NCBI GenBank assembly: GCA_947458745.1
Contig: CANGYQ010000010.1
Location: forward strand, 100,997-164,996
Direction: 5' to 3'
DNA length: 64,000 nt
Source: Bryobacteraceae bacterium
GTDB taxonomy: Bacteria; Acidobacteriota; Terriglobia; Bryobacterales; Bryobacteraceae
A program made the translations under genes and the position numbers. Positions 52,016 to 59,311 of the stretch are shown here, one piece after another. The notes under the pieces are model-generated. The model was not told the origin of the DNA and made no database searches. It saw only the letters and a program-made list of their open reading frames with translations. Positions within the stretch are counted from its first letter, which is position 1. Each line of letters opens with the position of its first letter.

Positions 52016-52774
52016 ATGACTAAGCACTTGTTTTGCGTGATCGCCGGCACGATGTTCGCTACTGCGGCTTCTGCTGGCGTGATTTCATATTCGGACCTGG
52101 CCGCTTTCAATGCGGCCACGGGCACGCCGCCGGTCGCGATTAGTTTTGATGGCTTTGCGGCGAACTCGGTACTGCCTGCGACCGTCGCTGGAGTGTCGTT
52201 TGCCGCTGCTGGTGGCAACAGTCTGAACGTGGTCGCTGCCGCGGACACGTTTACCACCCTTGGCGGTGCGTTCCCAGGCTATTCCGATGCGGTCTTGTTG
52301 AATAACACTTTACTGGCGACCAGTGGGGCGATGGTCCTGTCGCCCGGCGGCAAGGAGTTGGTGCCCGGCCCCGCGACTGCTCAGGAAGATGGGCTGATTC
52401 TGACTTTCGCGACGCCGGTGACCGCTTTCGGCTTGGACATTCTGTTCCAGTCCTATGATTTCGGGCCGTTTGTTTCCATCACGGCCTTTGACCAGAACAA
52501 CTCGCAGGTGTATTCGGGTGGTCCGGTGGCCGGAGCTGGCGGGGCCGGTTCGCCGCCTGCGACGGTGTTCTGGGGTATCCAGGGGACACTCGGAACCACC
52601 ATCTCCCGGATCGAGTTCAACGAGTCGGACCGCAACAATGACAATCCTGACTCCAACATCGGGTATGACACGCTTCGGTTTGAGGGAGCGAGCGTCGTAG
52701 TACCGGAACCAGGCACGATCGCCTTCGTCGGCCTGGGCCTGATCGCCGCATTCGTGGCCCGCTCCCGCCGGTAG
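52016..52774 (+). CDS. PEP-CTERM sorting domain protein
   Basis: A 252-residue exported protein with a signal peptide (TKHLFCVIAGTMFATAASA), a beta-sandwich reminiscent of secreted exopolysaccharide-associated proteins (ISFDGFAANSVLPATVAGVSF ... VTAFGLDILFQSYDFG ... SRIEFNESDRNNDN), and the tail VPEPGTIAFVGLGLIAAFVARSRR, a standard PEP-CTERM signal. GGAGGAAG precedes two ATGs (52013 and 52016); the second has better spacing. A strong terminator follows at once. Confidence 0.88.
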   Translation: MTKHLFCVIAGTMFATAASAGVISYSDLAAFNAATGTPPVAISFDGFAANSVLPATVAGVSFAAAGGNSLNVVAAADTFTTLGGAFPGYSDAVLLNNTLLATSGAMVLSPGGKELVPGPATAQEDGLILTFATPVTAFGLDILFQSYDFGPFVSITAFDQNNSQVYSGGPVAGAGGAGSPPATVFWGIQGTLGTTISRIEFNESDRNNDNPDSNIGYDTLRFEGASVVVPEPGTIAFVGLGLIAAFVARSRR

Positions 52775-52799
52775 CGGTTTTTCGCTAGTTTCGTTTCAG

Positions 52800-52839
52800 C
52801 GCGGGGGTGGCCGAACAATCCGCCCCCGCGTTCCTTTTT
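52800..52839 (+). terminator. Rho-independent terminator
   Basis: An 11-bp stem CGCGGGGGTGG / CCGCCCCCGCG (one wobble pair) with a 9-base loop, followed by TTCCTTTTT. It ends the PEP-CTERM gene. Confidence 0.85.
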
Positions 52840-52899
52840 GGGCTCTGCGTTCTTCTATCTCGTCGCTCGCACGCGAAACCAATCCCTTACAATACCTTC

Positions 52900-54300
52900 A
52901 TGAGTTCCGAACCGGTGCGCAAAGCACCCACAGAATTGCTGCGGCAATTGGGAGTAGTCAGTGCCGTGGCGCTGGTGGTCTCCAATATGGTGGGCACCGG
53001 GATCTTCACCTCCAGCGGTTTTCTCGCCGGGGACCTGGCTGACCCGACGCTGTTCTTCGCCATCTGGATTGTCGGAGCTGTTGTCAGCCTGGCCGGCGCG
53101 TTCTGCTACAGCGAACTGGGCATCAACTACCCCAGCTCCGGTGGCGAGTACGTTTACCTCACGCAAGCCTATGGGCCGGTCTGGGGCTTTCTGACCGGCT
53201 GGAGTTCGCTGTTTGCCGGCTTCTCCGCGCCCATTGCGGCGGCCGCGCTGGCCTTTGCCGGGTATCTCGCCTATTTCTTTCCCGCACTCAAGCAGAATCT
53301 GTTGACCCTCGGCCCGTCCTGGTTTGAAGTTCGGATTGGGGGCTTGCAAGTGTTGGCGGTGCTGCTCATCGCGACGTTGACGATTGTCAACACGTTGGGC
53401 ACGTTGCGGGCCGCGCGCTTCCAGAACGTGATGACCGGCTTGAAGATCACCGTTCTGTTGACTTTCGTTTTCATGGGCCTGGCCATGGGCAACGGCAACT
53501 GGTCCAACCTGTCCCAGATGACCGAGCGCACTTCCACCACGCCCCTGTTCGCCCAGTTCGGCATCAGCCTATGTTTCGTTTACATGAGCTATTCCGGCTG
53601 GAACGCAGCCACCTACATTGCCGAAGAATTGAAGGCTCCGGCGCGGACGCTGCCCCTGGCGCTGATGATCGGCACCGGCATGGTGGCGGCGATCTTTCTG
53701 GGGATGAATTTGGTGTTCGTTTATGCCGCGCCGTTGAGTGAAATGCGGGGCGTTTTCGCGGTGGGTTCGTTTGCCGCGTCCAAGCTGTTCGGTGCGGGTG
53801 TGGCCGGTGTCTTCAGCGGAGCAATGGCGCTCTCGCTGGTGCCGACCGTCAACGCCATGGTCACCATCGGGCCGCGGGTCTATTACGCGATGGCCCGCAA
53901 CGGGGCGTTCCTGTCGCTGGCCGCCTATGTGGATCCCAAGCGCCGGACGCCGATGGCGGCGATTCTACTACAAGGTGGGATCTCGATTCTGATGACCTTT
54001 ACGCCCTTCCCCTCGTTGATCCAGTTCATCGGCATGACGCTGAACTTCTTTGCGGTGATGGCGGTGGCTTCACTGTTCATGTTCCGCCGGCGTGACGGCT
54101 GGAAGCGGACCGGCGTGGTCAACTTTGCCTGGCCGCTGATGCCGGTAGTGTTCATCCTGGCCGGGACCTGGATGACGATTTACGGCTTCATCTACTCGCC
54201 GGTGGTTTCGTTCTCCGCCACCGCTTTGATGGTGGTGGGAGCGCTGGTATTCCATTCCCGCTACCGCCCGGCTCAGACGGCCATGGCGGCGGGAGACTAG
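52900..54300 (+). CDS. APC-family amino acid permease
   Basis: A 466-residue membrane protein with about 12 helices of the APC superfamily. The start LGVVSAVALVVSNMVGTGIF is the unwound TM1 motif GTGIF typical of the family, and FCYSELGINYPSSGGEYVYL is the conserved TM2-TM3 block. It probably carries amino acids with protons or by exchange. ATG 52900 was chosen because it begins just before TM1; a longer frame crosses the terminator. folD follows 20 nt downstream. Confidence 0.9.
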   Translation: MSSEPVRKAPTELLRQLGVVSAVALVVSNMVGTGIFTSSGFLAGDLADPTLFFAIWIVGAVVSLAGAFCYSELGINYPSSGGEYVYLTQAYGPVWGFLTGWSSLFAGFSAPIAAAALAFAGYLAYFFPALKQNLLTLGPSWFEVRIGGLQVLAVLLIATLTIVNTLGTLRAARFQNVMTGLKITVLLTFVFMGLAMGNGNWSNLSQMTERTSTTPLFAQFGISLCFVYMSYSGWNAATYIAEELKAPARTLPLALMIGTGMVAAIFLGMNLVFVYAAPLSEMRGVFAVGSFAASKLFGAGVAGVFSGAMALSLVPTVNAMVTIGPRVYYAMARNGAFLSLAAYVDPKRRTPMAAILLQGGISILMTFTPFPSLIQFIGMTLNFFAVMAVASLFMFRRRDGWKRTGVVNFAWPLMPVVFILAGTWMTIYGFIYSPVVSFSATALMVVGALVFHSRYRPAQTAMAAGD

Positions 54301-54320
54301 GCGCGAAAGCGAGCAACCCC

Positions 54321-55169
54321 ATGGCAGCTAAACTACTCGACGGCAAATTGATCCGGGATGAAATTCTGGCCGAGTTGCGGCCCCGGGTCGAGGCACTGGC
54401 CCTGCGGGGACGGGCTCCGGGCTTGGCGGTGGTGCTGGTAGGGCACGACCCGGCCTCCGAGCTTTATGTGCGCAGCAAGGAGAAAGCCTGCGCCCAGCTG
54501 GGCATTTATAGCGAGAAACATACTCCCCCGGCCTCCAGCACCACCGCCGAGCTGATTGCGTTAGTCGAGAGCTTGAACACCCGTCCGGAAATCGACGGGA
54601 TCCTGGTGCAGATGCCGCTGCCCCCGCAGGTCGACACCCGCGCCCTGTTGCACGCCGTCGATCACGCCAAGGATGTCGATGGGTTCCACCCGATGAACGT
54701 CGGCAAACTGGTGGAAAACCAGCCCGGTGCCCGTGCCTGCACCCCAGCTGGCGTGATGGAGATTCTGCGGCGGTATGAGTTGCCGGTGGCGGGCAAACGC
54801 GCCGTCGTGGTCGGGCGATCCGACATCGTGGGCAAGCCCATGGCCCTGATGCTGCTTCATGCAAATGCCACCGTGACTATTTGCCACTCCCAAACGTCTA
54901 ACTTGGCCGAAGAATGCCAGCGCGCGGATATTCTAGTGGCCGCTCTCGGCCGGCCCGCCATCCTGGGGGCGGCGCACATCAAGCCGGGCGCGGTGGTGAT
55001 CGATGTGGGCATCAACCGGGTGGACGGCAAAGTACTGGGCGATGTGCAGGCCGAGGCGGCGGCGGAACTGGCGTCCGCTTACACACCCGTCCCCGGCGGC
55101 GTCGGGCCCCTCACCATCGCCATGCTGATGTCGAACACCGTTTCCGCGGCCGCGCGACGGCTGGCCTAG
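54321..55169 (+). CDS. folD: Methylenetetrahydrofolate dehydrogenase / cyclohydrolase
   Basis: A 282-residue FolD. The catalytic Lys is in YVRSKEKAC (Lys53), the folate-binding block is DGILVQMPLPPQVD, followed by HAKDVDGFHPMNVGKL, the NADP site GRSDIVGKPMALMLL, and the C-terminal PVPGGVGPLTIAMLMSNT. It oxidises 5,10-methylene-THF to 10-formyl-THF in two steps, supplying one-carbon units. coaE begins 2 nt after its stop, in the same operon. Confidence 0.96.
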   Translation: MAAKLLDGKLIRDEILAELRPRVEALALRGRAPGLAVVLVGHDPASELYVRSKEKACAQLGIYSEKHTPPASSTTAELIALVESLNTRPEIDGILVQMPLPPQVDTRALLHAVDHAKDVDGFHPMNVGKLVENQPGARACTPAGVMEILRRYELPVAGKRAVVVGRSDIVGKPMALMLLHANATVTICHSQTSNLAEECQRADILVAALGRPAILGAAHIKPGAVVIDVGINRVDGKVLGDVQAEAAAELASAYTPVPGGVGPLTIAMLMSNTVSAAARRLA

Positions 55170-55171
55170 CC

Positions 55172-55765
55172 GTGCTGCGCGTGGGTCTCACCGGCGGCAT
55201 GGCCACCGGCAAAAGCTTTGTCGCCGCCGAATTGCAGCGGTTGGGTTGCGATGTCCTCCAGGCCGATCAAGTGGGCCATCGATTGCTGCAAGCGGGGGGC
55301 GCAGCGGTGCTGGCGGTCGTCAAGGCGTTTGGACCCCAAGTGCAGAATGCCGAGGGCGGCATTGACCGCTCCGCCCTGGCCGCCATTGTATTCAGCGATG
55401 CGGCGAAGCTGGCGGAATTGAACGGAATCGTCCATCCACTCGTCTTTCAACAAGAGGAGGATTGGATGGCTCAGTTGCGCCCCGATGCCATTGCGGTGGT
55501 CGAAGCCGCCATTCTCATCGAATCCGGATCCTACCGCCGCTTCCAGCAGATCATCCTCACCACCTGTGACGAACCCGTCCAGATTGCGCGAGCCATGGCC
55601 CGCAGCGGCCAGAGTGAGCCGGAAGTGCGGGCGCGTCTGGCCCGGCAACTGCCGCTTGCACAGAAGCGGCGGTTTGCCGACCATATTATTGAGACCTCAG
55701 GCAGCCCGGAATCGACCATTGAACAGACCCGGGCGGTCTACCAAAAATTGCGGAGTCTGGCATGA
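55172..55765 (+). CDS. coaE: Dephospho-CoA kinase
   Basis: A 197-residue CoaE with P-loop GLTGGMATGKS at residues 5-15, DVLQADQVGHRLL holding the Asp of the substrate site, and HPLVFQQEEDW and VEAAILIESG in place of the common HPxI and DxPLLxExG blocks. It phosphorylates dephospho-CoA, the last step of CoA synthesis. GTG 55172 is the likely start. The open frame continues upstream antiparallel to folD but is not coding. The stop overlaps the next gene by ATGA. Confidence 0.92.
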   Translation: MLRVGLTGGMATGKSFVAAELQRLGCDVLQADQVGHRLLQAGGAAVLAVVKAFGPQVQNAEGGIDRSALAAIVFSDAAKLAELNGIVHPLVFQQEEDWMAQLRPDAIAVVEAAILIESGSYRRFQQIILTTCDEPVQIARAMARSGQSEPEVRARLARQLPLAQKRRFADHIIETSGSPESTIEQTRAVYQKLRSLA

Positions 55766-56940
55766 AGGCTAGAATTTTCATCATCGCGGCGCTGTTGGCC
55801 GGCGGCTTCTACTACGCCACGTCAGTGGCCCGGGGAGATTGGCGGGCGTTCTTCGCTTCGCGCACCAGCACCGGATTGCCGATCTGGAGTGCCCCGGAAG
55901 TGGCCCGCTCGGCGGGCTTGAGCTCCGATGAAGTCAACAGCATCGACATCTACAAGCGGGCCCACCCGGCCACGGTAAACATCACTAGCACCGTCTACCA
56001 GCGCAACTGGTTCATGGAACTGGTGCCGCGCACTGGCACAGGGTCCGGCTTCTTCATCGACGACAAAGGCCACATCCTCACCAACAACCACGTGATCACC
56101 GGAGGTGGTCAGGGCGTGGGCAAGAAGTTGACGGTGACTTTGGCGGACAAGAGCACCTACACCGCCTCCGTGCTGGGCCTGGACCCGCTGAACGATTTGG
56201 CCTTGATCAAGATCGAACCGCGCGGCAAGTTTACCTACCTCAAAATGGGCGATTCCGACGCCATCCAGGTGGGCCAGAAAGTGCTGGCCATCGGCAATCC
56301 GTTTGGTCTCGACGGCACGCTGACGACGGGCGTCATCTCCAGTATGGGCCGTACGATTCAGGACGAGCGCGGCCGCGAACTGGAAGGCCTGCTGCAGACC
56401 GACGCCTCGATCAACCAAGGCAACTCAGGTGGGCCGTTGCTGGATAGCCAGGGTAGCGTCATTGGCGTCAACACGGCGATTCTGGCGGGTCCGCAGGGCA
56501 TGGGCACCACGGGCATTGGCTTTGCGATGCCTATCAACAAAGCCAAGACGATGCTGGACGACTATCAGGCGGGCCGAAAGTATTCGCCGCCGCGCCTGGG
56601 CGTCAGTGTGGTCTATGTGGTGGGCGAACTGGCGGAGGCGCTGGGTTTGCCGCAGCAGGGAGGCCTGTTGGTGCAGGGCGTGACGCGCGGCTCGGCGGCG
56701 GAAGCGGCGGGCATCCGGGGACCGCGTGAGCTGGCCATCATCGGCAATGCTGAAATCGGCGTCGGTGGCGACCTGATCGTGGCCTTGGACGGCAAACCGG
56801 TGGACCGTTTGGACGCCATCAGCCGGACGTTGTCCAAGAAGAGGGCGGGCGATCAGTTGGAAGTGACCCTCTCCCGCGGTGGGCGCAACGTTTCGCTCAA
56901 ACTGACCTTGGGCGCGGCACCCGCTGAAGATCGGCTCTAA
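55762..56940 (+). CDS. HtrA/DegP-like serine protease with PDZ domain
   Basis: A 392-residue membrane-anchored protease. An N-terminal membrane helix (IFIIAALLAGGFYYATSVA) precedes a trypsin-like domain with triad His110 (LTNNHVITGG), Asp145 (NDLALIKI) and Ser222 (GNSGGPLLD), then a C-terminal PDZ domain (GVTRGSAAEAAGI ... GGDLIVALDGKPVDRLD). Members degrade or refold damaged periplasmic proteins. ATG 55762 overlaps the coaE stop. It is the last gene of the permease-folD-coaE run. Confidence 0.94.
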   Translation: MKARIFIIAALLAGGFYYATSVARGDWRAFFASRTSTGLPIWSAPEVARSAGLSSDEVNSIDIYKRAHPATVNITSTVYQRNWFMELVPRTGTGSGFFIDDKGHILTNNHVITGGGQGVGKKLTVTLADKSTYTASVLGLDPLNDLALIKIEPRGKFTYLKMGDSDAIQVGQKVLAIGNPFGLDGTLTTGVISSMGRTIQDERGRELEGLLQTDASINQGNSGGPLLDSQGSVIGVNTAILAGPQGMGTTGIGFAMPINKAKTMLDDYQAGRKYSPPRLGVSVVYVVGELAEALGLPQQGGLLVQGVTRGSAAEAAGIRGPRELAIIGNAEIGVGGDLIVALDGKPVDRLDAISRTLSKKRAGDQLEVTLSRGGRNVSLKLTLGAAPAEDRL

Positions 56941-56979
56941 GTCCGGCGGGTGTGGCCCGGGCAGGGTATTGTAGAACTC

Positions 56980-57867
56980 ATGCTGACCCGCCGCGCCGCC
57001 TTGTTCACCCCTGTGGCGGTGGCCGTGGGCGGCGCAACGGCAGCAACGGACAAAATGAATCTAAGTCTCCACCAATACACGTCCGCTGGCGCGGGCTATC
57101 AGCGATCCCTGGAAGGTTGGGCCAAGGCGGGCATCCGCTTCGTCGAGCCTGCCGCCAATCTACTGGACGAGTATCTGAAAACCGAATCGATGGCCAGCGC
57201 CAAACGGGTGCTGACCGACAACGGACTCACCGTCGTCTCTGGTGCCATCGGCACCACCGGCTTGTGGGAGCCCAACCCCAAGTTCGCCGAGAACCTCGAA
57301 GCCTTTAAGAAGCGCTGTGCGCAATTTGTCGAACTGGGCGCGCCCGTTGTCTATTCACCCTGCGCCACTACCGCCAAATTCACCGTGGACGACTACGCCC
57401 GCGGCGTCGACAACATCCGGCAAGTGGCGGAGGTGGCGCGACAGTTCGGGTTGAAGGTGGGGGCCGAGTTCGTGCGGAATTCAACCTTCATGGCCTCGCT
57501 GCCGACCGCCCTGCGGCTGTGCCGGGCCGCCGCGCACCCCAGCTTTGGCGTCCTGTTCGACTGCTACCACTTCTGGTCCGGCCCCAGTAAGTTCGAGGAC
57601 CTGGACCAGATCCGGCCCGGCGAGATCGTGCACGCCCACTTGAACGACACGCAGGACTTGCCGCGCGAACTGCTGGACCAACAATCCCGCGTCATCGCCG
57701 GAGACGGCGTCGCGCCGCTGGCCCGCATCCTCCGCAAGCTAGTAGACAAAGGCTATGCCGGACCCATCTCGGTGGAGCTATTCCTCCCCAAGTTCCAGCA
57801 AGCAGATCCGTTCACATTGGCCAAAGAGATCAAGGCCAAGTCGGAAGCCGTCTTGAAGCTGGCCTAG
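56980..57867 (+). CDS. Exported sugar phosphate isomerase/epimerase-like protein
   Basis: A 295-residue TIM barrel of the xylose isomerase-like (AP endonuclease 2) superfamily with a twin-arginine-like leader (TRRAALFTPVAVAVGGA). Metal-site blocks include GLKVGAEFVRN, FGVLFDCYHFWSG, EIVHAHLNDTQD and GPISVELFLPK. Exported relatives are abundant in Acidobacteriota and Planctomycetes and are thought to act on sugars such as inositol-derived or hydroxypyruvate-type substrates; the substrate here is unknown. ATG 56980 starts the leader. Confidence 0.85.
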   Translation: MLTRRAALFTPVAVAVGGATAATDKMNLSLHQYTSAGAGYQRSLEGWAKAGIRFVEPAANLLDEYLKTESMASAKRVLTDNGLTVVSGAIGTTGLWEPNPKFAENLEAFKKRCAQFVELGAPVVYSPCATTAKFTVDDYARGVDNIRQVAEVARQFGLKVGAEFVRNSTFMASLPTALRLCRAAAHPSFGVLFDCYHFWSGPSKFEDLDQIRPGEIVHAHLNDTQDLPRELLDQQSRVIAGDGVAPLARILRKLVDKGYAGPISVELFLPKFQQADPFTLAKEIKAKSEAVLKLA

Positions 57868-57888
57868 GTCTAGTCGCGGCCAGGCGCG

Positions 57889-59292
57889 TCAGGCGAACAG
57901 TTCGCGGATCACCTGGCCGCCGGTCTGGCTGAGCTGCTTTTCGCGTCCCGCATGCAGGTAACGGAGCTTGCTGTCGTCGAGACCCAGCAGATGCAGCAGC
58001 GTCACATGGAAGTCCTTGATCGGATGCACAGTTTCGGCGCTGGCCAGCCCTACTTCATCAGTAGCTCCCACGATGCGCCCCGCGTGAACTCCGCCTCCCG
58101 CCAGCCAGATGGGCATGGCGGTGGCATTGTGATCCCGGCCCCAGGCCTGTCCACCTTGCCGGATGCCGTTGTCAGGGCTGCGGCCAAATTCACCGGCCCA
58201 AACCACCAGCGTTTCATCGAGTAGCCCCATCCGTTTGAGATCCTTCAGCAGGCCGGCGATCCCTTGATCGACCGCCCGAATCCGTGCGCCGTGGGCCTTC
58301 TCGATGTAGTCATGAGAATCCCAGCCGCTGGCCATCACTTGGACAAACCGGACGCCGGAGGTGATCAACTTCCGGGCCAGCAAACAGCGGCGCCCAAATG
58401 CATCCGCATCCTTGTCCGGTCCGCCGATGCCGTACATGGAGAGCGTCGCCGCCGATTCTTTAGACAAGTCCACCACGCCCGGCATCTCCGCTTGCATCCG
58501 GAACGCCAGCTCATAGCTCTCCATCCGGGCCAGCAATTCTGAGTGTTCCGGATGCCGCTGATGGTGCAGCTTGTTCAGTTCGCTGAGATAAGCGAGATCC
58601 GCTTTCTGCTGCTCCATCGAGGTGCCCGGCGGCGGAGCCATATCCAGCACCGGGGATCCCGCCGGCCGCAGGGGCGTGCCTTGGTAATGGGCGGGCAAGA
58701 AGCCAGCAGACCAGTTAGCGGCTCCACCTTGCGGGTAGGCCAAGTCCGGCAGGACGACAAAGGAGGGCAGGTTCTGGTTGAACGTTCCCAGCCCATACGA
58801 CACCCAAGAACCCACCGCCGGGTCGCCTCCGAACTGCGTACCCGTGTTCAGGTGATAGAGCGCGGTAGGGTGGTTGACGCTTTCCGCCCGCAGGCCTCGA
58901 TAGAAGCAAACATCGTCCACGACACCCGCAAACTTCTCGAACAGGCTGTTGATCTCAATGCCCATCTGACCGGCCCGGCGGAACTCAAATGGGCTGCGCA
59001 CAAAGTAGCGCTCGCCTGTGTTCATGTTGGCTTCAAACTTGTTCCGTTCCTTCTGGAACTTCGTCATGTGCAACGAACTGAGCTTGGGCTTGGGGTCAAA
59101 CGTGTCGATGTGGCTGGGCCCGCCTTCCATCAGCAGGAAGATGCACCGCTTCGCCTTGGTGGCATGGTGCGGCGGCTTGGGTGCCAGCACACCATCGGCG
59201 GCCTGCGCCTCCTGGCTTGCAAGCAACGCCTTCAGCGCCACGCTGCCCAGCCCCATGCCCGCTCTGTAAAGCAGGTCACGGCGGGTGGGCAT
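57889..59292 (-). CDS. DUF1501 domain protein
   Basis: A 467-residue member of DUF1501 with a clear twin-arginine signal (PTRRDLLYRAGMGLGSVAL). Blocks RCIFLLMEGGPSHIDTFDPK, FVQVMASGWDSHDYIE, VVWAGEFGRSPDNGI and GRDHNATAMPIWLAGGG are those of the family. Starts at 59334 and 59322 are also possible and would overlap the upstream gene; 59292 gives the best Tat signal. It pairs with the DUF1553 gene directly upstream, the second such pair in the window. Confidence 0.88.
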   Translation of the reverse strand: MPTRRDLLYRAGMGLGSVALKALLASQEAQAADGVLAPKPPHHATKAKRCIFLLMEGGPSHIDTFDPKPKLSSLHMTKFQKERNKFEANMNTGERYFVRSPFEFRRAGQMGIEINSLFEKFAGVVDDVCFYRGLRAESVNHPTALYHLNTGTQFGGDPAVGSWVSYGLGTFNQNLPSFVVLPDLAYPQGGAANWSAGFLPAHYQGTPLRPAGSPVLDMAPPPGTSMEQQKADLAYLSELNKLHHQRHPEHSELLARMESYELAFRMQAEMPGVVDLSKESAATLSMYGIGGPDKDADAFGRRCLLARKLITSGVRFVQVMASGWDSHDYIEKAHGARIRAVDQGIAGLLKDLKRMGLLDETLVVWAGEFGRSPDNGIRQGGQAWGRDHNATAMPIWLAGGGVHAGRIVGATDEVGLASAETVHPIKDFHVTLLHLLGLDDSKLRYLHAGREKQLSQTGGQVIRELFA

Positions 59293-59311
59293 GGCGGTTA
59301 ACAAACGGGAC

